Positions 42,611 to 55,589 of a stretch of 64,000 nt of DNA are shown here, piece after piece. Position 1 is the stretch's first letter. Each line of letters begins with the position of its first letter. The notes beneath the pieces were generated by a model that worked only from the letters and a program-made list of their open reading frames with translations, did no database searches and had not been told where the DNA came from. This DNA is from Nilaparvata lugens (taxonomy: Eukaryota; Arthropoda; Insecta; Hemiptera; Delphacidae). A program made the translations under genes and the position numbers. Location: positions 20,478,257-20,542,256 of the forward strand of contig NC_052516.1 in assembly GCF_014356525.2 (NCBI RefSeq), in the 5' to 3' direction.

Positions 42611-45045
42611 TTTAACGGCTTCACACATGTAGTCATGTAATGCTGTATTTTTACTCGCCTCACATATGTAGGGTGAATCTTGTACTGAATCAATGGTGTA
42701 GAGGCTATAAATTTTGCAATGCGTGTGTGGACGCTGAGTGTACACCAGACTGATTGACTCACTACAAGATTCAATACAATTGTCGGAATCGCGGGAGGCC
42801 TAAACACTCGCTCACCCTTGATTCTTCTAATGACAGATTGTATAGTGATGAAATTTTTATAAGCAGTGTAGTGATCGCTAAACACTGAAGACGGATACCT
42901 TAAAATTATTACCTGTGAAGAATGAGCATATAAAATCATACAGGTCGAGCAAAAATCCCGATGTAGATAATTTACGGGACTGCGTCTCTAATAAGTTCTG
43001 AAGGATTAAAATACGGTATTTGGACCAAACATCATTCAGAATATACTTCGAGAACAGAGTCTTGTCGGGTTTTAAGCTCTATTGTAGGAATTTATATGAT
43101 CTCTGGCTGCATCTGCTGTACAATTGATGTGTTCGCTCCTAAGTCGAGGTTGGTAACAGATAAAAGCTGATATATGAGCAGGTAAGAACAAAGAATAAAT
43201 ATCTCGATCTGACCCCACTCACTACATCCACTTAGACCTGTTCCAATATCCAGCTTAATTCAATTATTCCAATGATCGTATTCGATCGGTTCTTGATGAT
43301 GTAGAACGTATCAGACACAATAATTGACAGGCTTAAGAAATAATCGAACTCAGAAAACGAATTAACAAAACTGAAATATATTATAATAAAATATATGATC
43401 ATACAGTGCAGATTCAGAATTTGATTTACAGGTTGATAATAATTTAGCATTAACAAAAGAGTTAAAAATTTTCTTGTGCTTGCATGATACCATGCGTGAT
43501 TCGACAGAATTTTACAATTGATAAAGTTTAACAGTTTTGAAAAAATAGTGAAAAAATGAATTATAAAATATTTTTAAAATGCTCGGGGTCGTGGTTCTGG
43601 CAGCGGAGGATAGCTAATCAACTACAAGTTCGTATAAATTAAATATTGAATAAGTTCTAGGCTCTTAATGCTAAAAGCGCTTGTCGGCGTGGCCAATAAT
43701 TTAACGAAGAAAATTTTATGTTTTTCTGCACTGAAATATTTTTCGAAGCGTAGATTGGGGCCCCTTTAAACTTATAACTCACGTGAAATTCCTTGGCGGT
43801 CGTGGTTTTCTTCTTTAGATCAAAAATCGTTTGATCGGCAGCAATCCAGGCTTCGGTTTCAGCACGTGTGGAATTTTAATTTAATATTTCCTTCACCAAA
43901 TGAATTAAGGGATGATTTAACTTTAAACTTTTAAATTTATCGATTGATGGAAATAAATTTACAAATAACAGATATATTGGCCTAAAATATTGGCTCACAA
44001 ATAAAACATATAAAAATCGAACAAGAATTTTTTACAAATAGGTCTTGGTAACTATAAAGAGATCTGAACGGTGAGGATTTCAAAAGGGAAGTGCTCTCTT
44101 TTTCTCTAAGCTTCTTGGCTAGACCTTTCTTCTGAGAATCTCGATGTAATAATTTGCATGAAAATTTGCCATTGGTAGAACGATTGTGACGTAGACATGA
44201 CGTCAGTGGCAAGCAAGAGAATATAATTCCTTTAATTACAATAATAATTCAATTTATATAATTCTTAAAACTGCTTAATCTTCTAGACATAGTTCCTCTC
44301 ATACAATGTACATGTGCTAGCGTATATGATAAGGCAGGTTTGTTGTCTGATAGTAGATTAACATGTGTTGCTTTCAAACGATCACCTTTTTGGTGCTATT
44401 TCTATGCACTATGATTGGCTTAGGCTTGCCAAAGAGATTTAATTACCATGTGGTTCAGTTGAATTAATCATTAATAAATTAATATTCTTATACAATTTTT
44501 ATTAGGTTTGAGACTGTTATAATTAATTTCTGCCGTTTTATCAATAATATACTGTTCATGCTATGACCTAGTTAGTTACAATAAGACCTGACATATAATA
44601 TAATTTCTTAAATAATAAATAATTTCAACGATAATACATGCATTTTATTTTTTTATTCGAAATTCTTGGTCCTTTATTGATAGTTTTATAATTTTTAGAA
44701 ATGGTATTATATCTTGCGTGAAGCCAGCATGACATTTGACAATACTTTGAATCAGTCAGCTGCGTTCGAACTGTTTTAAAAACATCTGATCGATAGTAAA
44801 CAAAGTGTAACCTCAAAATCAGTGAGCAATTCATAAATAATTCGTGCTTTATTTGCAGAATAATTACAATTTCATTGAATAATTTTCTAGAAAATATTCA
44901 GTACAGAACGGTACTCTTATCTAATATACAGTTACCGATAAGTAAGCTTTATCGCTCGGTCGCTAACTATTCCTTTAGCAAATTCTTTCATTTTAAAAGG
45001 TAATCACAATTTTCTCTCTTCTCATGAGATCTATTTGAAAGATTC
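42611..45045. other. Segment splitting copy 1 of the dispersed element
   Basis: About 2.4 kb without an identified element. On the minus strand near 43,690-43,870 a stretch reads AETEAWIAADQTIFDLKKK then TTTAKEFHVSYKFKGAPIYA, open for about 65 codons. It looks more protein-like than its surroundings but matches nothing I recognise. No clear LTR or TIR pair was found at the two ends, so this may be an insertion, or copy 2 may have lost the equivalent DNA. Confidence 0.4.
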
Positions 45046-45512
45046 ATCACAATACCTAGAAAAGTCATTGATAAGCTCTATCAACTGCCATAAGTCCCAT
45101 ATCTGTAAAAGTTTCAGGAGCATTTCACCATCTATGCAAAGATTGATTATAGATTCCCAATTATCAGGCTTCACATACAAATTGAACAAAAAATTTTAAG
45201 TGGAAAAGATTGAGCTTAAAAATCTCTACAATTAATGTTCAGTAACATTTTCACCTAAAATTGAAAATAAGCTCGAAATTCGAGAAAAAAAGATTATTCA
45301 ATTGCAAACTGTTGGCAACTGTTGATTCTATTAAATCATTTACTATGAAGAGATAGCAGACTTTGTGTGTCTGCAGCGTTATTGTCCTGTCACCAGCTGG
45401 CTCAGATCTTAGAAAAGTAGACTTGAGATGCGCGGGAAAACTATCGACAGTTGATCAATTCTCATAACGGCAAGGAAAGTTGTGTGAGTGCACCACACCA
45501 GATTTTTCACTG
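45046..45512 (+). mobile_element. Right part of the dispersed element, copy 1
   Basis: GTCATTGATAAGCTCTATCA, CAGATTCCCAATTATCAGGC-like sequence, GCAAACTGTTGGCAACTGTT, GCGTTATTGTCCTGTCACCA and the end GTGTGAGTGCACCACACCAG with ATTTTT match copy 2. Confidence 0.8.
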
Positions 45513-46372
45513 ATGGTGAGGGGGAGAAATGATGGAGAGAGATGGGTGAACGTACACTTTTAGGTGGATTCCGGAACACTGGAGGAGTGATTCTGCAGAT
45601 TGTACATTTATGTTAGCAAAGCTGGTCGCAATCAGACATCCTTCCAAAATTAATTACAGTATTTTAATTACTGTAACTGATACTCCTTTTGAACTTTTTT
45701 ACAGACATCCTTTACTTTCAACGCCTTCCTTATAAATCGCATTTTGAGGTTGTTTCAAGGAGGAATCTGAAGAGAAACTCGGTAAGGTCGAAAAGAGATG
45801 AGGAAATATGGTGAAATTTGACAGTTGATTTTCCGATTCTATTTCCAGCAGAATGTAGGAAAAGGAAAAATACACTGTGAGAGGAAAATGTGGGAGTAAG
45901 AGAGAGAATAAATAGATTAACATTACTGGAAGAAAATATAAGAGAGAGATAATATGAAAAGAGAAGATGATCGGAGAAGTTGTGAGTGAAGGAGGAGAAG
46001 AAAATGGGATGAAAGGTGAAGAGAGGAAGTGGAGGGATAAAAAGGGAAAGATTGTCGAGGTGGGGGAGAAATAGGAGAAGATAGAATAGAGTGAGAGGGA
46101 AATATTATCACCGGGAAAGGAATGCTGTCCGAATCAATTGTTGTGAAGAAATGGAATTACATTTGGCGACCTCAAAAAGTTGACAATTATGATTTTTATC
46201 TTGTCCTGGCGAAGAGAGGATGAGAAAGGGAGTGTGTGGGAAGGGGAAGAAAGAGGAAGTGTGAGTGAGAGAGAGGAGAATTTGGGAGAGAAAGAATTCC
46301 AGCTGTCGAAGATTGAAAATGAACTCAGTGATGGGGAAACTTCCATTTTCAGATTTTTGCGGTGTTGCTCTT

Positions 46373-46413
<41 letters not shown>

Positions 46414-46672
46414 CTCTGTCTCACTCACTCACTCGCTTACTCTCTCTCACACCTATTTCTTGTTCTTTTTTCATCTGTCGACATCCTGTTAGAGGCACAA
46501 AGTCGGAAAATCACTGTTGAATTTAATTTTTGACTTCAAATTGAAAGAAAAATCGCGGAAAAGAATTCGCGTTTTGACGTGCTCTAATATTATTTATTCA
46601 GTTGCTCTATTACATACGCCTTGTTGATCATTTCTATTCCCACTCACTTACTGAAATATTGGGGTACTGTAC
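45513..46672. other. Purine-rich DNA, no supported gene
   Basis: GAGA-rich and CT-rich low-complexity sequence, including a (CT)n run at about 46,375-46,410. The overlapping ORFs on both strands follow that composition. Confidence 0.5.
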
Positions 46673-46958
46673 TAAAAAAAACCAAAACTCCCGTATTTTT
46701 ATATATTTTTAGGCTATAAAGACAGTTACTAGATAAATACGAGTATACGCTAAATGAATGAGAATATTTTTCTGTCATCACAATATTTATTGGTTGGGTT
46801 CTCTCTGGTGTCCTCTAAAAAAAACCAAAACTCCCGTATTTTTATATATTTTTAGGCTATAAAGACAGTTACTAGATAAATACGAGTATACGCTAAATGA
46901 ATGAGAATATTTTTCTGTCATCACAATATTTATTGGTTGGGTTCTCTCTGGTGTCCTC
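46673..46958 (+). repeat. Perfect 143-bp tandem duplication
   Basis: The unit 46,673-46,815 (from TAAAAAAAACCAAAACTCCC to GGTTCTCTCTGGTGTCCTC-like end) is repeated at 46,816-46,958 with no difference seen by eye. It contains no gene. Confidence 0.9.
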
Positions 46959-47514
46959 AAAAGAGAATAGAAGGGTACTATTGATTTCACAATAATTAAA
47001 ATGACAGAATCCTTTAAAAATGAATACCTGTGATAATAAAAAACAAAACTAGTTAATGATTGATCCTCATAATGAAGTTTCTAGATAATTGAAGGTCTAA
47101 CACATATATTGTGAGTTCTACTCTGTTATAAAAATTGGAAATGTGAATTGAATTACCCAATTATTAATTTTATCTATAATTGAATTAATTACAATAAGAT
47201 GTAATTATAAATGGAATTGGAAATGTATTACTCTTAAAACTCGTACTATCAAGCTCAAGACTGAAATAAAATAGTTATTTGTGGAACTAAAACTCCAACA
47301 CCAACACCAACACTCCCCTTCCAGCTATTGCTGGCAATGTTCCAATTCATATACTGGTCAGCAGGTATAATATTGTTTTCATCACAAGAGCATGAAGCAA
47401 AATGACACGGCGCAACCAATTGTGCGCAAAATGTCCGTCTGTGTCTACGCTACAAACTGTGGAGGGAGAAATGAGTTTCTCCTCTTCATGTTAAAAGTAA
47501 TATATCTCAGACTT

Positions 47515-49275
47515 TGAGACTTTTAGTGCGCAAAGTGAAGTTTGCTGCACCGAAATAAACGTTTACGCACGAGCCGTAGGCGAGGGCGAAATGGTTTCTT
47601 GAGTGCAGCAGAGGATCTTTGCGTACGTATTTCACATTAAATTTTCCCTACAGTTGCCATTGAATATGAGAAGTGGTTGATTATGGGTAAAATGATGGCT
47701 GTAATCCATCAAATGATTGTCTGTATAACTTTGTTATTAATAACAACTTTGATTTATTTTAAACTTTATAATCCAATTGAAGATTGACGATTGATAATTT
47801 ATTCAAATAATTCATTTAATTTGAAAATTTGAATAATTTTGAGTAGATCTTAATTATTTCCAAATCATTTTCCAATAAATCAATTTATGAATGAAAATAA
47901 TATTATTGAAATAATGAATAATAATCATTAATTATTAATAATATTCAAAATTTATAATTCAATTAGTTCTTATAATATTTTTATTTATTTGAAAATCAGA
48001 AAAAATATAGATAGAGCAAATTTTCATTCAAAATACACGTCAACAGCTAATTGGGATGACTGCAAGATAATATGCAAAGTATTAAGAGTACGCAAAGTAA
48101 TACTTTGCACAATAGAGTGAATACTTTGCGCAATGAAAAATGATTCTTTGCATTCTGTAATCAGTGCAGGAATGGTCACTTTTCAAGGTACGCAAAGAAT
48201 CACTTTTCCGCTCTAGTGCGGGAAAAAAATTTTCTGCTCTCCAGATTTGCGTTCTGTAATCAGTGCAGGAATGGTCACTTTTCAAGGTATGCAAAGAATC
48301 ACTTTTCGGCTCTAGCGTGGGAAAAAATTTTTCTGCACTCCAGATTTGCAACATGGCTACACAAAAAAGTTGGTGGGTTATATGGAGGATTAGTGCACGA
48401 AAACAAAAATTAAGTTGGTAACAATGACTGTGGTTAGATGTAGATAAGAATCATTTCAATGGCTACCCTACATTTATGATAAAATCCCAATCTAGAAATC
48501 CAAAACAAGAATAATGTTTATCTAAATCATAATTAAATAATAACTTCTCATCATTTAATAATAAATAATGTTTATTTTCTATTGACAGTAATAATTATTT
48601 CAAATCCAAGCAATGAGAAATGTAGCAAACACACATTTTGAAATTCGAATTTTCAGGTTAAATAATTACCGTTCGAAATCCATGTCAATAAAATTAATAA
48701 AATAACATTAGAATATACTACAATAAAATATTTTCTGTTGTCTATGTTATTTTATAAATATTTTTTAGTTTACTTATAGTATTTTTCGGTAATTGTAGTT
48801 GATCATAATTCTAAATATCTGAATACTGTTTTTAGCTGGATGGAACGAAGTTAGGTACGATTCTTCCCGCTAGGCGCGCGCTTGTCGGTTCAGTCATTTT
48901 GCAGTCTCTCAACCGGCGTGTATTTTAAATGCGAATTTTTTGTTTTATCTGTATTTTTTCTGATTCTTGAATGAATAAAAATGAGAACTTTAGCTGAGAA
49001 TTTTCAACTTCAATTGGATTATTAATTTTTAAATGAATTGAGGTTGTTATTAATAACAGCATCACACACACAAACATTTGATGGATTTCAGTCATCATTT
49101 TATCCATAATTTCCCACTTTTCATATTCAATGGTAACTGTAGGAAAAATTTAATGTGAAATACGTGCGCAAAGTTCCTCTGCTGCACTCAAGAAGCCATT
49201 CCGCCCTCGCCTACGGCTCGGGCGTAAACGTTTCTTTCGGTGCAGCAAACTGTCACTTTGCTCATTAGTTGCACA
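47515..49275. mobile_element. Inverted-repeat element, ~340-bp arms
   Basis: The left arm (GTGCGCAAAGTGAAGTTTGC, TGCACCGAAATAAACGTTTA, GAGCCGTAGGCGAGGGCG, ACAGTTGCCATTGAATATGA, TTGTTATTAATAACAAC) is mirrored in the right arm (about 48,940-49,275). The outer 130 bases of each arm are CpG-rich while the inside is very AT-rich. No transposase is visible. The internal tandem repeat (48,153-48,350) shares GCAAAG/CTTTGC motifs with the arm ends. Confidence 0.8.
48153..48350 (+). repeat. 99-bp tandem repeat, two units
   Basis: TTCTGTAATCAGTGCAGGAA to CTCCAGATTTGC occurs at 48,153-48,251 and again at 48,252-48,350 with a few differences. Upstream (48,070-48,150) there is a cluster of TACTTTGC/GCAAAGTA motifs. 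Confidence 0.85.
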
Positions 49276-50860
49276 AATAACTATTCTTGATCTTTTCCTT
49301 ATTTCTTGCACTCATCGACCCAACACTGGCGTTTCCAGACATTTGAGAACTACTAGATGATTTCTTTCAATCTCATATCTTTAGAATTGATGAGTGAAAT
49401 CAGGATTTAAATGTTATGAAGCTCAGACTAGAATAGTTAAGTTCATTAACTATTTCAGATTGACAGTCTATTTCGATTTTGAGCTTGATTTCTTTTACAA
49501 TTTAATTTTCTCTTTCATGTGGAATAATTGCCTGTAGGTCGGTATTGGGGTAAAAAATCTTATGCAGAATGGGTAGTTGATGAGAAAATTCAAAAATATA
49601 TTAAACTCATAGATATAAACAGATGTTTGAAAATTGAGGTAATGTTTACATTTGATAGTAATAATTTGTTGTACTCATAGATTGGGGCGTATAAAATACT
49701 TTGGAATTATTTATTCAAGTTGTTAATATCTTATGATATCTTATGTTCCAATAGAATTCAAATTCAGTAGAAACACTCTAACAGCCCACATCCTTGATTC
49801 CGAAAAACTTGGAAACTGCTTCTTCAGTAAGAAATTTATCTCCCATGAAATTCCGTAGACTATCACCAGGAAATGCTTTGATGAATCTCCTCATCACTCT
49901 AAAACATAAGGAACCAATCTCATTTATCGATCTTTCCTACAATTCTCCTTGTTTTCATTTCTCTCCTTCTTCTTCAACTCCTTCTCCTTCTCCTTCTCCT
50001 TCTCCTTCTCTTTCTTTTTCTACTTCTCCTTCTCCTTCTCCTTCTCCCTCTCCTTCTCCTTCTTCTTCTCCTTCTTCATCTTCATCTTCTACTCCTACTT
50101 TTTCTTTCCACCTCCACTGTCTTCTTCCACCATCGTTAATTGGCCCTCCATTTGGGAGGTCTTGATTGAAGCGTTCTCACTTTTTCTCTCTCATTCAATC
50201 CTTTTTTGTCTGTATCTTCTTCCCTCGTCTTTTTGAGCTCTCATTAGAAGTGTGCCAGAATTTAATTACAACCCAAAAGAATATTCCGATAATAACTTTG
50301 TTACATAACTTAACGTCTTAGGCGTACCTCTTTGATCTAATTTTCCTCCCTTCTCTTCTCTATTTCTTCACAATTGGTCTGGTTCTCCAAAAGTTTGATT
50401 ACTGGTTACTCTTTTAACGTTCGCCCTGTTTCGGAAATGTTTTGAACTGCCTTGTAAATTATAAAACTCTCAACTCCAAAAAACCAAAGAACAGCTTTTA
50501 ATTATGTAAAAATAATTTTATGTTTAGCAAAAAGCTCTCAACTACAGGCTTCATTACAAAATGTTATAGATTAACATCTTTTCGATGGTTTTGAATCTTC
50601 TTTTTTAGAGAGTTTCGACTACGAGAGTTCCAAGTTGAAAGAATCTCAAAGATTGATGAAGGTTTGGATTATGAATGAACTATAATAACAAATGTGTTTC
50701 AAATTATTAATAAAGCTGAAACAATTTAAGAAAGTTCAGTTGGTGATATATATTATGTTTATAATTTTAAGCCATGAAAAAAGCTGAAACAATTTGATAA
50801 ACAAGCTGAAACTTGTTAAAACCATTTGAGGAAGCTCAGATGGAAATATTATCATTGACC
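49276..50860. other. No supported gene; CTTCTC tract inside
   Basis: AT-rich DNA with a (CTTCTC)n-type pyrimidine tract at about 49,968-50,105. The 123- and 95-codon ORFs there are Ser/Pro- or Phe/Ser-repeat products of it. Confidence 0.5.
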
Positions 50861-51190
50861 GAGCGAAGGGAGGTCTAAGATTCAAGTCGACGGTTTGGCA
50901 TTTCTCTTAATGTTTAAATGTTTATATGTTGCGCATTTACGGCGAAACGCGGTAATAGATTTTCATGAAATTTGACAGGTATGTTCCTTTTTAAGTCGAC
51001 GTATATACAAGGTTTTTTGAAATTTTGCATTTAAAGGATAATATAAATGGAAAAAGGAGCCTCCTTCATACGCCAATATAAGAGTAAAAATCAGACTATA
51101 CAATTATTCATCATAAATCAGCTGACAGGTGATTACACAGATGTGTGGAGAAGCCAGTCTATTGCTGTATTTTCATAGTCTATACTTTCA
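50858..51190 (+). repeat. Dispersed repeat segment
   Basis: ACCGAGCGAAGGGAGGTCTA, GATTCAAGTCGACGGTTTGG, GCGCATTTACGGCGAAACGC and TTTTCATGAAATTTGACAGG. I recall this block as a recurrent repeat in hemipteran DNA. There is no second copy in this window, so that is from memory only. Confidence 0.35.
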
Positions 51191-51344
51191 ATCAGGTACT
51201 TGTGGATGAGAATACTGCGTGAGGTCTACTGTTCACAGAACTACTAGTTATGATTTCAAGTCATGTCTAAAGCTGGTACAATTCGAGAAGTTCAATCGAA
51301 AGTGATATTATGTTGATCATGATGGTAACTGTTTCAAACACATA

Positions 51345-51727
51345 GGGCCGGTTTCCGAGCTCGGGATTTTGCTAAGTTCTAGACTTTAAACAGCTGGAGT
51401 CAGAAATTTGGCTTTCCGAAACGGGGCGTAGTCGTAGTCATTGTCAAAGTCACGTTTGAATTAAATTTCAAAAACTAGAAAATTAAACACAAAATGAAAT
51501 AAAGAGAAAAGAGTGTAAAGTTTCAGCTATTTTAATTATTTAGAGATGTTTAGATTCGTCAAGGAAAAACGTTTCCAATAATAAATTAAGTTTTAGAAAT
51601 GAGAAAATATAAACTGCGACTACTGTTATAAAAACTGTGACTACGCCCTGTTTTGTAAAGCTAATTTTCTTACTCCAGCTGTTCAAAGTCTAGAACTTAG
51701 CTGAATCCCGAGCTCGGAAACCGGCCC
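51345..51727. mobile_element. 383-bp MITE with GGGCCGGTTTCCGAGCTCGGG ends
   Basis: GGGCCGGTTTCCGAGCTCGG at the left and CCGAGCTCGGAAACCGGCCC at the right are inverses. Inner arms also pair (GTTCTAGACTTTAAACAGCT with AGCTGTTCAAAGTCTAGAAC). The centre is AT-rich, without an ORF. Confidence 0.9.
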
Positions 51728-53440
51728 CAAGTTAAAGCTAATTTTATCAGGCAATAATTGTTCCATTGAGCCCCATAATTGTCCTATCTTCTATCAATTA
51801 ATCAGTGCCATTTGGCTATTATTAATTGCGTGTGAAGCCTTTCCCTACAACCATTGGTTGTCCTTTTATACATCAGTGTTCCAGTTACCAACCCTCTCTC
51901 TCCCACGCCTGGAGAATCCCCGTTTTACCACGTCAATGCAAGTTGATAATCTAGTTACATGATTTAATTTTCTCTCTTCACGGTCTCACCGTTCAGTGTG
52001 TGTTTGAGAGGTGTGAGTGAGAAAGTGTGTGAAATAGAGAGTGCGAAAGAGAGCTGATGAAAGTGAGAGAGAGGGTGTGAGATGTATGGAGAGAGAGAGT
52101 GAGAGAGATGAGTTAGCAGCAATGACGTAAGCGAATTAATTGAAGTAGAACTCCACTTGATAGAACGTGGATAACTCAATTCAAGTAGAACAAATTCGAC
52201 AGTAATATTGGCAGGCTGCAGCCCGAACTCGTAGAATAATTTACTGTCAGGTAGTTTAGGAGTGTTTAATATGAGACCTCTTGTGAGCAGTTAAATGGCT
52301 TAATACTACTTTATCCCAACTACAGTTCACTTTTGTGATCTTTACTGGAATTTGGATCACAGGACAGAACCCTCATATTTAATTCTCTAGTACGAAGTTT
52401 ATCATAGATTTATTCTGAATTCATTCTAAGAAAACTTACAGTCTAGCAACAAAACACCAATTTGACTATTCATTAAAAGTTTTCTGTCCTTGAGTGCTGA
52501 AAGAGCTTGAAAAATTCTTCAGTAGGTGTTTAGTAAATACCAAAATAGGCGTGTGTACTCGTCATCACATTCTTACTCAATAATATGAGCAACATAAACC
52601 TGGTCCCCGACTTTCCCAATTTTTTTTCCGAATTGTTTATGCTGCTAATAATATGGTCTCTCCTTCATGGTATCCACCTTTTTTTATTGAGTACGGCAGA
52701 ATGAATAAACGCACAGTGGAACATTTACAAGTTATCTTGATTAGAGATTATAGAATTCAATATGAATTTATAAAATATCACAGTTCGAGAGATATTACTT
52801 TTTACATGAAAAGTGGAAACCGATTTCTCCTTCCACAGCTTGTAGCATGAACAGAAAGAATGAAAATTTATTTCGCTAAATTACAAAATATAAAATCACT
52901 AGAAAATATTTCCCATAATAATTGAAATATATAGACATAATCATAGAAATGAAAAATACATTGTACGAAATAAAACACTGCATGCAAATGACCTTGATAA
53001 CAAGGTCACGTCCGCATTACAGCAGCAGCATTGAACAGAAAAAATTTCTTTAAAGTAAGCATAAGTAAAAAAACCAGATAGAATAGAGAAAACAAATTTC
53101 TACAATCCAGAAATCAAACAGAAATACAAAAATCTATCCTCCATAACATAAACTAAATCACTCATATAACCCTTACAGACCTGAAGCCACAAAAGTGATG
53201 AATTTATTATTTTTCTCTGTTAAATCACCAATAGATGTCCAAATATGAGTGAATTTTTTTTTATCAATAGGGGGGATTACACAATTATTATCATGTGTAT
53301 GGCTTTCTTGGCAAAGAGATCCTGTAAGGATGTTCTGTCTTTCCATAAACCCCAAGTCATTCCCTATAAGTGAACAAACACTTGAAGGTTATATTGGTTT
53401 GAAGTTCAATAACTAAAAATTTCCACTTTCACTTTCACTC
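51728..53440. other. No supported gene
   Basis: A GA-rich stretch lies at 52,010-52,110. The ORFs at 52,653-52,850 (plus) and 53,173-53,355 (minus) look unlike low-complexity products but match no family I recognise. Confidence 0.4.
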
Positions 53441-53445
53441 GCGAT

Positions 53446-54356
<911 letters not shown>

Positions 54357-54496
54357 TTTTAACTACGGAGTCCGAAGTTGATAAGATCCATTTTCTAAAC
54401 ACATTTCCACATTGAAAAAACAGAAATAAAATAAATTATGCAATTTTTCCCCCCTTTTTGTGTAGTTAAGAAGTTGATATTGTGGTAATTATTCAT

Positions 54497-55020
54497 ATTG
54501 AATGAAAAAGACTGAGAAAATGTCAAAAAAACCACTGATTTATTGATAATTGTAAAGACTTTCGGTTATTACACCATTGTCAATCTCTGATAAACTAAAA
54601 CTAAATACAAGAGCAGCAGAATTTATACTAGTAGGCGAATACTGCTATTGGTCAAAGGCATGAACGCCTGCCATTGTCCCAGCTAGACAGTCTCCTCCCA
54701 CTCAACGGTGTGACAAAATGGCGGCTTAAGCAACAGATAACAAAATTTACTTTCAGTATAAAATAAGAACCAAGAAAACAAGTGTGAAAGATAATAAAAC
54801 AAATATGTAAATGGAAAAACTATTGACTAATGGATGTATGCTTACAATTTTATGATAAAACTAAATTCGTAGTGTTGTATTGGTTGAAATGAATCTGGTC
54901 ATTCTTGTATTTAGTTTTAGTTTATCAGAGATTGACAATGGTGTAATAACCGAAACCGGTCTTTCTAATTATCAATAAATCAGTGGTTTTTTGACAATTT
55001 CTCAGTCTTTTTAATTCAAT
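54497..55020. mobile_element. 524-bp non-autonomous element with ~120-bp TIRs
   Basis: ATTGAATGAAAAAGACTGAG, TCAAAAAAACCACTGATTTA, ACCATTGTCAATCTCTGATA and AACTAAAACTAAATACAAG at the left are mirrored from 54,902 to 55,020 at the right. The interior (54,620-54,900) has no ORF. A single decayed end of this family may lie near 6,127. Confidence 0.85.
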
Positions 55021-55580
55021 TATGCAATCAATTTTCTCACAATTGGACGGTAAGACAAAATTAGGGAGAATGCTGTTAGTGGGAGTGATTAGTAAAGGAA
55101 AGAGCATCGAGCCTCTCTGTCTTCGAGAGAGAGTCGTGTAAAAAGTAATATTTTACTTTCAGACTATAGACTCTCTGGCGTTGATCAATTTGTTTCATAA
55201 TTGGTTTCAATCATATTTTTCACACAATCCCAACCTAAATAAGGTCAGAGACCTTAAAAAAAGAGAAAATATTTTAAACGAGCTTGGAGAGTGAGAGCAG
55301 AGCATTCCCTCTAAACAGAGAGAGCCATCAACAACAGGCCGACTCTTTATATCGCCGAAACAAAACAGCTCATAAATTGTGTATAAATTTCCCCGGAGGG
55401 TATTTCCTGTTCCTGGGGGGTTGCAGCCCCTTTCTCGCCCCCCCGCCTCATGTCCAGATCGAGGCTCCAAGGAGATTTGCTTCATAGAGCAGCTGATTTG
55501 CAAGGAGCGAATGGCCTATCCTATTACTACACACACTTCGCGGCGGCAACACCCGTCAACGTTCTCATGAAGTGCAATTC
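55021..55580. other. No supported gene
   Basis: Mixed sequence with a GC-richer patch around 55,390-55,500. The short ORFs in several frames show no motif. Confidence 0.4.
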
Positions 55581-55589
55581 TTCTTATTA

